Below, piece by piece: positions 24,001 through 35,939 of a stretch of DNA of 64,000 nt. The number at the start of each line of letters is the position of its first letter. Position 1 is the first letter of the stretch. The notes under the pieces were generated by a model. That model saw only the letters and a program-made list of their open reading frames with translations. It was not told the origin of the DNA and searched no databases. The translations under genes were made by a program, and so were the position numbers. The stretch lies in contig MNCI01017909.1 of NCBI GenBank assembly GCA_015680685.1, forward strand, positions 1,040,585 through 1,104,584. The letters are read 5' to 3'. The stretch comes from Gnetum montanum. Lineage: Eukaryota; Streptophyta; Gnetopsida; Gnetales; Gnetaceae.

Positions 24001-26443
24001 TGACATTACAACTAATGACAAGCAAGCTTACATGACCTTTCTTCTCTTTATTCAACACAGTAAAATAACTATAAAATTTGTAATAATAGTGACCTATGGT
24101 AACTTGGTTTGCCATGTGATCCTATGCATTATCATGTAACAACATGTTTTTCTTTGTTCTATTTTCTTGTCCTTTTGGTGTTGTGCTTGCAGGATGAAGC
24201 TTGAAGTCATAGCACAGTTGCAACTCATTGCGGCAACAAGTTACCATGTGACCTTGATGCGGAAGATTTAGTTAGCTTGTTCTACCATATCAAGAGTGCT
24301 TGTTTCACATCACATCCATTACCCTTGACTAAGCCTAATCCCATTGGCCTAATTATAACCTTCCTTACCTTGAATAAGAATGATTACCTATGTTTGACAC
24401 TCATGTGTTATGGCCATAAGATGTTTCCTTCATCATGCTTCACCAAATTTGTTAAATGTAACACATCTCATTCAATGGGAAAATCAAATCAATCCTAGCC
24501 TTGGCAATGAAACCTAATGAAGGTTTCACCCTGCAAAAAAAAGGGGGAAAAAGTAAATTACCAAGAAGTTGAAACACTAATGAAGATCAAAAGATAGATC
24601 AATGGCTCCAAACACACAAAGGGGAAGCCTAATGGCTGAACAAACCTTGGAGTAGGATATTAGTTCCTTAAGAACATTACCAAGTGACCTTTATCTTGAA
24701 AACATGAAGTGCAAAGACCTCATCAACCATTCAAAATGTCATTGCCATAACTATAACCATGATGCCAACATTTGAAACTCATTGTTAGCCCTATGACCAT
24801 ATCCTTATAGCGAAAATATAGCCTTGAACCTCTATTACGTTACCCTAACCTTATCCTGACATCACAAGCACTCTTTGGCATGGCTCAACACTATTGAATC
24901 AAGTGAGGAGAGAGAACATTGGTGATGGACCTATAGTAATGTTTTGTGTTCTTTGTTGATGTCTCTTGGGTCAATCCTCAAAACATCAAAAAAGAGAGGC
25001 CAGTGAAACACCACCAGGAAAATACATGTTGCAACCTTTTTGGCATTATAATTTTCACCTCATGAAACTCAAGGCTATAATTTCATTGTAAAACGTGAAG
25101 ATTGTAATCCATGAGATGAAATTTCACATTAACTTTTGGGGTTGAAAAAATGCCTCATAAGTTGTTGTAGCCTCACTTCCTAAGTGGAAAATGTCCTACC
25201 ATGACTATATTTGGGCTTGGGAAGGCCAAAAATGGCTTTTGGACTACCAAAATTGGAGTTTTCATGGGTTTTGTAGGAGGTATGACCTTTACTACGTTGA
25301 AAGCACCTATGCACAACCTTGGGGGTTTGACTTTCATTCTTCCAACTATGGCCAACATTGTCACTATAAGGCTAGCATTAGAGTAGTTGGGGTTTCCATT
25401 TTCAATGAATCTCAACATTGCTCCTACAACTATAGCATTGTTACTGGAAGACTCACATGAGTGGGAAAAGCTAGTGTGGATGAAAAGTTTGTTTACTATT
25501 TTTGGTAACTAGCATGGTTTTGGTGCCTTAGGAGTATTAAAATTTATCATAAATGGAAACTATGTTAAAATTAAACACCTGCCACACTTGCACATGGCAC
25601 TAATCTATCAGTAACCATGGTAAAAATTTACAGCCAAAATTCAGCATCCATATAACCTATATAGACCAACTTCAAATACATTTAAAGGGTTCTACCACTT
25701 TGTAATTCATGGGCTTTTGAATTTAGAGCAAACACAAAGCTTTTCACAATTTTTGAGCATTCAACTTTTAGTCATTTTAAGCACTTGTAACCTTGAGGCA
25801 TGTGTGAGGTTTCTGAAGTAATGCTCTACCACTTGGGCATAAAGACTCCCAATGTCATCCCCCCTATGGCCCAAGAAATCATTCACACATCTTACCCCCC
25901 TATGACCAACACTACAGATCTATGCAAGTAATTAGCAAGGTGTTTTAGTTTTAGGAGTTGGAAAATACCTAGACCATGGAGCTCACTATGGTGTGCAAAC
26001 TATCAACTTCAACAGGATTCGAACTCCATCAAAGTGAACCCCTTGTGCTTTCAAGCACCATTTGTACACATTCTGAACTCTCCTTATTTTCAATATTTTC
26101 ATTGTAATAAAGTTTACAATTTTTTTGTTATGTGAACTATCATATTTTTTATTCTGTGCATTCATTTTAAATGAGATTTGCATAATTTTTCCACTTGTTT
26201 ACATGATTTACATTTTTCAAGTCCATGGGTGATCGACAAGATTATCTAGGGTACCTTGGATTGTCTTTTTTAGAGGCCCTTGGGATTCAAGATTAAAATT
26301 GTTCTACACCTGGGATTTTTGGTTTTCTACCAACCAAATTTTTTAGGTGCAACAGTGATCATTAATTTGAACAGATTATCTACCTAAAATTTTCTACATC
26401 TACTCGATTTCATCAATAAAAATACCAAAAAGTGTGTAAAAAA
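24001..26443. other. No gene recognised
   Basis: AT-rich to mixed sequence with small ORFs only (for example a 73-codon ORF at 24277-24498 and overlapping ORFs on both strands at 25173-25460). None shows a domain I know, and none is supported by repeats or splice structure. Confidence 0.5.
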
Positions 26444-27498
26444 TCACAACTTTAATTTGCCCCACATATAACGTTGAAACAAGACATTTTTATAGGTTGG
26501 GTGATGAATGATTTGTACATATACCTCTTTGTAAAGACTTTGAATAGCACCTAGCAAAGATAGAGGAGTACCTATCTTGTAAATGCTTTTGCAAGGTACT
26601 TCAAATAACTGAATCGTATACTTTAGAGAAAACACAAAGTAAACAAAAGTTCTTTTATTTTGTCCTTTTGCACAAGCAATAAGATATTTTAATGTCATGA
26701 GGTGATTAATAGTAGAATGATGCTATCTTAACCTAGCTTGTGAAACTATTCATAAATTATTTTCTTGTATATATTTTCCAATCTTCATTTCAAGAATATT
26801 TCCCAAAATGTTAGCAAAAATATTACTGATTATAATCAACCTATAGTTATTTAAATTAAATCTATCTCCTTTTTTGAATAGTAAAAAAACTCTGTTAGTA
26901 TATCAATATTTATCTAAACCAATTTGGAAAGCATGGTTTAGAATTTTTAAAAATTTCTATCATATCAAAGGTCCTCCCCATGTTAACATTTCTCCATATA
27001 TTCTTATTGCAATAGCTACTTTACTTAAGGCTAGTCTTTTGATGGCTTGCATAGTATCTTCAAAGGAGATGAAAAGGTTGTTATTGTCTTTCTTATATCC
27101 TATCAACTCACTTGTGCATTGAAATAAATTTCAATGAAATTGCACAATATCAAAAAAGGGGAATTTTGGTTTTAATATTTTCCTTTAATGAAGCAACTCC
27201 TAAAAATTTCTTGATTCTTTTTTGATCATGTGGATAAGAGGAATTTGTTAGTCTTTAATGAACTGTTTCTTTTTTTTTCTTCCAAATTGAATTCATAGAA
27301 ATCTTGGTAGTTGTTGGAGATTGTTATGTTTTTAATTTAAGTCTAGCTACCACACATTCAGAATCAAACCAAAGTTGGACCTATGTTGATGCTTTTATAA
27401 AAACATGTGGTATTGCTATCACAAAAATTTCTTCAAGTTTTACAACATGACTTGAGTAATTTTGAACTTATTTTTGGAAATCTACATTGACTTTGTTT
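26444..27498 (-). pseudogene. LINE-like RT fragment (downstream half, split by an LTR element)
   Basis: Minus-strand reading gives LFKKGDRFNLNNYRLI (about 26.88 kb), HHSTINHLMTLKYLI (about 26.71 kb) and LSLLGAIQSLYKEVYVQI (26.6-26.5 kb), the conserved order of a non-LTR RT before its catalytic motif. The reading continues on the other side of the inserted element 27504-32083, at 32089-33620. Confidence 0.65.
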
Positions 27499-27503
27499 AT
27501 TAT
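27499..27503. repeat. Target-site duplication ATTAT (left)
   Basis: Identical to 32084-32088. It fixes both ends of the element between them. Confidence 0.8.
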
Positions 27504-28303
27504 TGATAAGTGGTGAGGTACCCCTACACTCAACCATACGAATACAAGCATTTCACACACGATCTGGTTAGTTGATTGTTGTCTTCCCAAACTTACTTGT
27601 ATGTCACGATTGTATGGTTAAGTAAGTTTGAGGCATATGATTTTTATAGCTTTTATGTTTTTATGTCTTGCTGCTAATAAGGGAGGAGAGAGAGAGATAA
27701 CTAAGTGACTAATTTAACTTAACTACTGATTAACTAGGCTTTAAACTAATACTAACACCAATATCCATTCTCACTTGTTGTACACATCCTAAACTAGCGC
27801 AACACTACTAGGATTACCAAATGCTAATTGTTACTGGGTTACCAAGTGTTGTAGGCATGCTTGAAGTGATTGTACTATGTGTGCTAATAATAGAAATGTA
27901 AAGTGCATAAAATAAAATAAATGCAGAAGAAAATAAAATAAAAGAAATGAGCAAGAAAATAAATCTCAAGTGTTGCAAGGATGAATCCAAGAGCTTGTCT
28001 TTATTGCCGTACATAAGGTATGCTCAGGTACATAATGGTTGAATAAAGATCCATCCACACATAGACCTCCTGCTACAGGCACTTGGAAAATACTCTAACT
28101 ATAAAAGTTTTACTACTTGAATCCTAAAAGACTTCTAAAAGGATTCCCTTGAAATAATTCCTTCCAAGACTTCTTCCCTAAATTGTGCGCTTGGGCATTG
28201 TATTTATAGGCTTGGGAGCAACTACTCTAATAATTAAAAAAAACTACCACTCTAATTTTAGAGAAACTACCACTTTAATAATTAGAAAAACTACCACTCT
28301 AAT
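27504..28303 (-). repeat. 3' LTR (end deleted)
   Basis: It follows 31184-31990 closely, including the aaataaaataaaagaaatgagc block. A TATA box in reverse complement lies at 28201-28209. It ends inside the U3 repeats (aactaccactctaat) at the deletion junction with protease sequence. Confidence 0.85.
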
Positions 28304-28626
28304 GGGACAGTGATGGACTGGTCAGCCAACTCTAGATGGATGTTGCTCTTTTTTAATGGAGGCAGGTTCCAGGCCTTGTACATTTCTTGAGAAATCAAGT
28401 TGACACCGGAACCTGAATCTAAAAGAGGCTTGCACGACACATTTCCAGTGATTTGTAAGTATATCAGAGGACTCCCAAGATCAGAGAATTTCCTAGGAAG
28501 GTGGACAACTTTGATCCAATCAGTGACAACATGTGTTAGCATGATCGTATGTGTTGAGTGCGGTGGTTGAGTTGAAGGAGGCTCTGAAGTTTTGATTGAT
28601 AGTGAGGCATCTAAGGAATCAGCCAC
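28291..28626 (-). pseudogene. Truncated retropepsin fused to LTR sequence
   Basis: It contains IMLTHVVTDWIKVVHLPRKF and the intact active site LLDSGSGVNLIS (about 28430-28395), then LELADQSITVPL. There the conserved continuation (GLVEDI in the copy at 6.3 kb) is replaced by LTR sequence and a stop. The flap-distal half of the protease is missing. Confidence 0.8.
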
Positions 28627-28674
28627 TTGTGATTACAAGGGCTTGGTTGGACTTTTGGTTCTAAAGAAAGGTCT

Positions 28675-31048
28675 TTACTTCATGTGGTTGTTGGAACCAA
28701 TAGTAGGTTGAGAGTTAACAACCCTTGTGCTGTTACGTTGCTGTGGTTGGGTAGGGAATTCACCTTGCATCGTGGAAGCAGGTGGTAGTGGAGCTATTGG
28801 TGAAAAAGCTTGTAGAATATCATCTCTAGAAGAGGGAGTCCCATAATACTCATAGGCTTGGTAGTGAGGTTGAGGAGGGACGTGACTAGTAGAGTCATGT
28901 GGGGAGATTGGCTGCTGCACATAATATCCATATAGGTCAGGTTGTCAGTAAGGATACTATTGCCTTGGTGGTAGTATTCCCCATGATTGTGAATGCTACC
29001 ACTATTAATATTGCTCAATCGGTTGTGGTGGAGTTCCATTAAGATAATATGTTAAGGGTTGGTGGAATTGCCTTGGGTTACCTTGAGGATAAGGTAACCT
29101 TCAGGGTGTTTGCCTTTTGTTTAATCGTGGGTTGAGTGCATACACCTTAGACTACTACAGATGTGGGATTATAGGGCAACATGCCTTAGGATGGTCATAT
29201 TGACATATCTCACATTCACTATCATTATCTGTTTCCAAATCCACAACCTCTTGAATGATGGAAACTTTGCCCTTACCCTTGCTACGTGCATGTTCAACTT
29301 TTCTTTTTTTTTCTTTTTTTGCTATCACTACCTTACTCTCTAGACTCCTCTACTATTTTAAGAATAGTTTGAAATCTATTGTCTAGGTAATCCCAAATTT
29401 TTTCTACCTTTACTAAAACTTCTGATGTCATCTTTTGGATAGGAAAAGTTTTCTTATTCACCATCTCTTTGAGTGGTGAATCTTCTTCATCTTCACAAAA
29501 TCTTACTCCCCTCTTTTGGAGGGAAGGATCTCAATTATACTCTTCCGCACTTTCTCTCTTCCGTAGCTCACCTTCTTGCTTAGCAAATTACTCCAATAGT
29601 CTTTGAATTTGATGGGACCTAAGCTCAGATAGTCTCCCTTGGGCATAAGTCCCAAGGGTTCTTCTCGTTTCATGCGTAAGCCCATCCATGAGATGGCACA
29701 ATTGATCCCTTTGTGAATAACCATGGCCAGGACAATGATGTAACAGTGCATAATATCAGCCCATAGTAGCATCCAAGGGTTCATGTCCTCATTGTTTCTA
29801 GCCTTGGATTTGCCTTCGCAAGTTAGACACTCGGGAGTATGTTTGGTACTTGTCATTAAATAGTTCTAACATCGTACTCCACCTACGAATGGATTTCAAT
29901 TCTAAAGACTAGTACGAGCTTTCTACTTCTTTAACTAGTGTCCATGGAAAAAACTTAAGTTTTTTCCATTCATTCTCTATATTTTGTAAGGCACACGCAT
30001 CATGGAATGCTTGTAAGTGATTTTGAGGATCAGCGTTGTATCCTCCTTCAAATTGTGGGATATTTTTCATATCTAATCTCTTGATCCTACTATCTTTCTG
30101 GTGCCTTGTTGGAATTCCAACAGCCTCAGTTATGTGCAACATACTTCGAGTAGCGAGTAGGGGTTCATCGTGATCGTCTCGTCCATGGTGTCTATGATGC
30201 CTACATTGTTTCCTACTCTCCCTTCTTCTATGTCGTGACTCTCTAGAGTGCCCTTGTCCCCTTTCCTGGTTGTTTTATCTATGACTTCCACTTTGCCTAC
30301 CTTCATCCCCATGGTCTTTTTCTTTATGACCACGTTCAAATATTGAAGGAGACAGTGAAGGAGATGATGAAGGTGAAGAAGAAGGAGAACCTTCACCATG
30401 ATGGTGTCTGCTACCTTCTCTTCTGTAGTCTTGGCCCCGATCGAGATTGCGATCAGAATGTTCACCTTTATCATGAGTTCATGTCCCTTTTTTGGACCCT
30501 TTGTGCTTGTGGGTATCAGGACCTAGGTTATGAATAGTAGAATGAAGGTCTTGATACACAACCCCTTGGCCAAAGTCAAGGGGAGGAACATTGTTGTGTG
30601 GACGACTTCCTGAGGTAGGTTCACTACCCTCATTTTTGCTTAAGACATGTGGGGCATCCACTTACCTTTCAAAGACTTATGATGTCTCTCCTATTGCAAG
30701 TCCCTTTGACGTTGTGCCTCTGTGGGATGGTATTCTCTCGAGTCATGGTCTTACACAACGTATTTTTCTTGTAAGTGCATCATGCCAATTCGTGTGAGAG
30801 GACAAAGAATCATGCTCGGGATTGAACAATCGGGAGGTAACACTATGTTACCTTCTAAGTCTCACCAACGTAATTGTTCCTGTTGATGGAGGATAAAGAT
30901 GAAGTCTAGTATATACTCATCAGGATGAATATATCCCACTCGAACTTGTTGAGGGACTGGCAGATCAACGTCATGTGTATTACGCTACTGATTGTTTCCT
31001 ATTTCAGATTTAGGTAATTAGGCACTTTTGTATGAAGAAGGAGACATA
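28675..31048 (-). pseudogene. gag: Retrotransposon Gag (Athila-like), interrupted
   Basis: It begins MSPSSYKS at 31048, just inside the primer site, as the copies at 37888 (MSPS) and 50681 (MSSSS) do. In order come an N-terminal region (GNIVLPPDCSIPSM), the Arg/Ser/His-rich tract (RGQDYRREGSRHHHGEGS, then SPSSSPSLSPS, near 30.4 kb), the Gag domain (FEGGYNADPQNHLQAFHDAC near 30.0 kb), and the Gln/Pro-rich tail near 28.9 kb. Stops and a few frameshifts break it. Confidence 0.8.
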
Positions 31049-31164
31049 TTTTTCTATTCAGTGTGCAATGTACTCTTGTTTATTATTTCCTCAATCAACC
31101 CTAAGGGTTCATTCCAACAATGTGAATGATTTCCTATGTTCTAGTTAGTGCACAAACAACCAAG

Positions 31165-31182
31165 TCCCCAACAACGGTGCCA
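31165..31182 (-). other. Primer binding site, tRNA-Asp-like
   Basis: On the minus strand TGGCACCGTTGTTGGGGA lies one base from the LTR. It differs only by transitions from TGGCGCCGTTGCCGGGGA, the complement of the 3' end of plant tRNA-Asp used by Athila-type elements. Confidence 0.75.
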
Positions 31183-31183
31183 A

Positions 31184-32083
31184 TGATGAGCGACGAGGTA
31201 CCCCTACGCTCAACCATACAAATACAAGTGTTTCATGCACGATCCGGTTGAATTCTAAGGACTAAGTGCCTATGTGCCTTTGTGAAACAAGGACGAGTTG
31301 GTTGATTGTTATCTTCCCAAACTTACTTGTATGTCATGATTATATGGTTAAGTAAGTTTGAGGCATATGATTTTTATAGCTTTTATGTTTTTATGTCCTG
31401 CTGCTAATAAGGGAGGAGAGAGAGAGATAACTAAGTGACTAATTTAAATTAACTACTGATTAACTAGGATTTAAACTAATCCTAACACTAGTATCCATTC
31501 TCACTTGTCGTACACATCCTGAACCAGCACAACACTATTGGGATTACCAAACGCTAATTGTTACTGGGTTACCAAGTGTTACATGCATGCTCAAAGTGAT
31601 CGTACTATACGTGCTAATAACAAAAATGAAGTGCATAAAATAAAATAAAATAAATGTAGAAGAAAATAAAATAAAAGAAATGAGCAAGAAAACAAATCTC
31701 AAGTGCTGTAAGGATGAATCCAAGAGCTTGTCTTTATTGCCATACACAAGGTGTTCTTAGGTACACAATCCTCGAATAAAGATTCGTCCACACTTAGAAC
31801 TCCTGCTGCAGGCACTTGGAAAATGCTCTAACTATAAAATTTTCGCTACTTGACTCCTAAAAGACTTCCCTTGAAAGACTTCCTTCCAAGACTTCTTCCC
31901 TATATTGTGCGCCTAGGCACTGTATTTAGAGGCTTGGGAGCAACTAGTCTAATAATTAGAAAAACTGCCACTCTAATTTTAGAGAAACTGCCACTCTAAT
32001 TTTAGAGAAACTACCACTTTAATAATTAGAAAAACTGCCACTCAAATAATTAGAATAAACCACCAAAGTAATCGCTCTCATCA
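31184..32083 (-). repeat. 5' LTR
   Basis: 900 bp from TGATGAGCGACG to GCTCTCATCA. The U3 (about 31930-32083) has several tandem copies of a ~22-bp motif, aattagaaaaactgccactc. The end at 32083 is confirmed by the ATTAT duplication that follows. Confidence 0.85.
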
Positions 32084-32088
32084 ATTAT
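32084..32088. repeat. Target-site duplication ATTAT (right)
   Basis: Copy of 27499-27503. Confidence 0.8.
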
Positions 32089-33620
32089 CCTACAAAAAAC
32101 TAACTTTCTTAGATGTGTAACATGCTATAAATCTATCAAAAGGCTAAAATACAATGGCTAATAGCTAGACACAATTGCCTCATCATGTACCTCAACAGTG
32201 TTTAATACCAGTGAAACTCTCTAAATTGGTAATTAGTAAACCAAACATGAAGAACCTTGTCATCTTGTAAATGTGGAGCAACTAGAATTGGACAAATTAT
32301 TTAACCCATTCAAAATTACCAAATTTAGACCTTGACCCCAATCCAACAAATGTTTATTTTTATGATTGACTTTTGTGTCTTGAGGGAACCTTTTCCACTC
32401 TACATTATTCTCACATTCTAAATATCCTTGCTGATTTCAAAAGCTTACTAGGCTTTGTTCAAGTCTAACCCTTGCATTTAAATCCCCAAAAATGCAAATT
32501 TTTCCTATTTAAGCATAAGTAGCAATATTCATCCAAAGGCTTTCAAAAGGAAAGTCCTTTGACAAATTTTCTTTATCATAAAAAGTAGTTACTTGAGAAG
32601 CAAAATAATAAAAACCTAAGAAAACATTGATCTTTTCATGAGCTACTCTAATCCAAACATATCGCTTGTATTCATATACTTTTTAACTATTATACATTAT
32701 TATATAGTATTGAGAATTAGTACAATGAGGCCACCAAAAGGTCTTCAACATTCACTTTTTTCTTATAAAGAAAAGAAAAAGATTGAAAACCTAAACATAA
32801 AAGCTCACTAGAGTCATTCTCATGCCACATTTCAGCAACCCTAAAGACATCAAATTTACTGAAGAAAAAAAAATAGCATGCAAACTAATATGTTTACTTG
32901 CTATAGAGCCATCAATATTCAAAAACTCACAACGCAGAAATTTTAATCCATATTTACTATCTTTGATACCTACAACATATTTAGCACTAAGATATGCTAC
33001 TTTTCCTTCTTCTTTTGCCTTTCTTATTTTCTTTCATTCTTTAACTTTCTTAGTTTATTCTTTACATGAAAGGTATTTTTGTAGCCATAATTTTCACCTT
33101 TTAGATTGTTTTAATCATCCCAAATTTTAGAGTTTGCCTTAGCATCCTTAAATTTAGTAATAGTATGACAATTTCTTTCTTCCTCTTGACCTATTCTAAG
33201 AGCCTTCAAAATGTGGGGTCGCTTTGTCAAATGCAATTTTTCTTTTAGCAACTTAGGGATTTCTTAAATGAAATTTTCCGCCTTCTTTTTGGTTACCTTA
33301 ACCAGGTGCAATTTTAATGATTTTTCTTGTTTTTCCTCTTCCTCTAGTGTGTTTGAAATTATATTACTAACCTCTTATGAAGTATGATATAAATTGCTAT
33401 GTTGGACCTACTCTTGTGAATAAGTTATGCTACTAATCTTGGATTCCAATACTATAATTTTTTTAAGAATCTCTTTATGTTGATTTTCCAAATGATTGGA
33501 TATATATTTCATTTGCTCGATGAAACCTTTCATGAGGATTTTGAGTTGCTTCATTCTTGTAGTTATCATTTCTAACTTTACTTCAAGAGCATCTAAGCAT
33601 TTCACTTTTGTTACCATCAA
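32089..33620 (-). pseudogene. LINE endonuclease and upstream coiled-coil remnant (upstream half of the split LINE)
   Basis: Minus-strand reading near 32.65-32.45 kb gives RYVWIRVAHEKINVFLGFYY, FYDKENLSKDFPFESLW and ICIFGDLNARV, the conserved core of a LINE apurinic-type endonuclease (GDFNAR motif). At 33620-33408 an open 70-codon stretch rich in Lys, Ile and Glu (MKQLKILMKGFIEQMKYI) looks like a coiled coil and may be the N-terminal or ORF1 part. The RT half lies beyond the inserted LTR element at 26444-27498. Confidence 0.6.
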
Positions 33621-34461
33621 TTCTAATTCTTTTTGAAATAGTGATTGTTTCCATCGTTCACTCCCATTTGCCTCCCCAACAAAATAAAGAATCTATAATT
33701 TCAGACATAACCTCTCACAACCAAAAAAAATTGTATTAGTTCAATTATTTAATTTAATGTAGGTAATTAATTCTTTCATGTTGTCAAATTTTTTTTAATA
33801 AATTAACTCTATCTTTGTTGGTTAAATCATGGGACTTTATTATTATCATTACTATTATTATTGTTGTGAGTTTCCTACATAAGTGAATACAATCTACTTA
33901 CTAGGGTATTTTGTGAAAGTTTTGTACCCTTTGTTTTACTATTATTTAAGCTCAGTCATAGCTCTATTGTATATTTTATGATTAAATGATGAAATCCAAT
34001 TATCCCTGGAAGTTTTTCTTTTGTAAATTATCCCTGGAAGAATTTAGCTATGTATATTTTATTCTTCATGGAAATTCATTTATGTACATTCAAGTTTATT
34101 ATGCACATTTAGTTATACACATTTATTTTTTATTATGCACATTTAGTTATCCATATTTTATTCTTATTATGCATACGTGATTATATAATACTCTATTTAT
34201 GGAGCAATTTTGGCCCCAAATCCTACCTAAATCATATTCATTATTACTTTGCTATTATTAAACTTGGATTTAGAGTTCATTTTTAATTATAATTAAATAT
34301 TCCATATATTAGATTTCTTAAAAAAGTACATTCAAAAATGTTGGTTTTGACTCTTGGTTCATTACAATTGGAGTTATGGTTCTCGAGATATTACATTTTC
34401 TAGTTTGGTAGAAATACCTTATAGTCTTAACATTTGAACTGGGTAATTAGGATATGTGAAG
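33621..34461. other. No gene recognised
   Basis: Very AT-rich, with short direct repeats such as attatgcacatttagttat near 34095-34160. No domain or terminal structure is seen. Confidence 0.5.
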
Positions 34462-34466
34462 CTTAT

Positions 34467-35345
34467 TGATGAATCGTGGTTTGCCAAGCCCCGATATCGA
34501 GTACGTGATATCAAGTACACAATATCAGGTACGCGATATCTCAACCTAGATATGATATCGTATACACAATATCGTGATTCCTATGTTGGCCTATAAATAT
34601 AGCACTCAAGCACATGGGGAGGGGTCACTTTCTAGGAAGTCTTTGGGTTGAGTCTCTTTATTAGTTTTTAGTTAGTTTCCAGTTCTTTTCCCACGTGCAT
34701 GCTCATTGTGTGATGCTTGTAATTGTATGGAACCTTTGTTCGAGTGTGACGTACTTGGACACGTACACGATTGACAATAAATATCGAGATTACTCCATCA
34801 TTGCAGCATTCACTTGGATTTTAATTATTTAATTGTTAATTATTATTTATTATTTTCTTAGTTTATATTTCTTTATCATCATTTACTATTCCTGTAGCTA
34901 ATGTGGAATGAGAACATCTTAATCACGAACATTTAAGTGTAACTACTTGGTGACCTAGTAGCGTATCTATTAGTGCTCAAGTAATGTGTGCTTGGTAAAC
35001 CTAGAAGTAGTACACAAGGTCCAAGATGTGTATGGATGATTAAGGACAGATGCTCATCGCACTTAGGCTAGCTTAGATTTTATTTTCCATTGTTTATTAG
35101 TTCACTCAAGTTATTTCTCATTGGCTTTAGGAGTAGCATAGTAATTAGGAATCACATCATACACCTCACTCTGGACTAAACCATACATGACAAAGCAAAT
35201 ACTAGTCTAGGTGGGAAGACATCGAACTATGATCAAAATATAAATATCTAGGTGCCACAACTAGTCTGTCTGCGGAGTTCGACCAAATTGCGCATACATG
35301 CTCGTATTCGTATGATTGAGCGTAGGGGTACCTCACCACTCATCA
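34467..35345 (+). repeat. Solo LTR with perfect target duplication CTTAT
   Basis: It runs from TGATGAATCG to CACCACTCATCA (879 bp), flanked by CTTAT at 34462-34466 and 35346-35350. Nothing of gag or pol adjoins, so LTR-LTR recombination removed the interior. The U3 has four GATATC and two AATATC motifs within about 90 bp, followed by a TATA box CTATAAATA at 34591-34599. Confidence 0.9.
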
Positions 35346-35939
35346 CTTATATATAATTTCAGTATATAACTAGGTAGATCACTTGATAAGGATCCTGACA
35401 GTTAAAACTGAATTTGACTATTTGAGCATCAAGAGTATTAGTTAAAAGGAAAAAAAGGGAAACAGACTTATAAACATGAAAATGTTAAAAAGAATATAAG
35501 TAAAAATCAAATGTTATTTGTAAGTCAAATGTGATTGAAAGAAACCATGTGAACATGCAAAAGTTATAAAAGAAATGTATAAAAGTATAAGTTATGTTAC
35601 ACATAAAACATGTAATATATCTCACTTCCTTGCTGGTTTACATTACCTTACTACCACATTAGGTTTTGGTTTTTTTTTCTAAAATAGAAACTATTTCCAT
35701 GGTGTTTTCTCATTTGAAAATTGTTTACTACCCTTTCTTCTTTGTTTTGAACCCGATTTTAACGTAGTTATTTTAACTTTGACCTTGTTTCTTCCATTTT
35801 TGAATATGTATCAAGCCCAGGTGTCACACTGCATGTGATTCTTTCATTTATAAATAAATTATAGCCTTTAGCATGTTTCATTTCAATTTGTAGATGGTTT
35901 TTGTTGTATTAGTTTTAAGCAAAGTAAAAGCTAATTTTC

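Larger units (their letters stand above)
27504..32083 (-). mobile_element. Athila-like LTR element with internal deletion
   Basis: A 4,580-bp insertion with TGATAAG...CTCATCA ends, flanked by the perfect 5-bp duplication ATTAT, within a minus-strand LINE. Reading on the minus strand: 5' LTR 31184-32083, primer site 31165-31182, Gag, the first part of the protease, then an abrupt join to the 3' LTR at about 28303. The rest of protease, all of pol, the tail and about 100 bp of the 3' LTR are gone. The lost ends bear no visible homology, suggesting illegitimate recombination. Confidence 0.85.

Noticed and set aside
25173-25460. Overlapping ORFs on both strands near 25.2-25.5 kb as a gene
   Set aside because: No recognisable domain, no splice or promoter support, and both strands are open by chance of composition.
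32084-32185. Extending the right LTR of the 27504 element to a second CATCA at 32185
   Set aside because: The end at 32083 gives a perfect ATTAT duplication, and LINE-like sequence follows.
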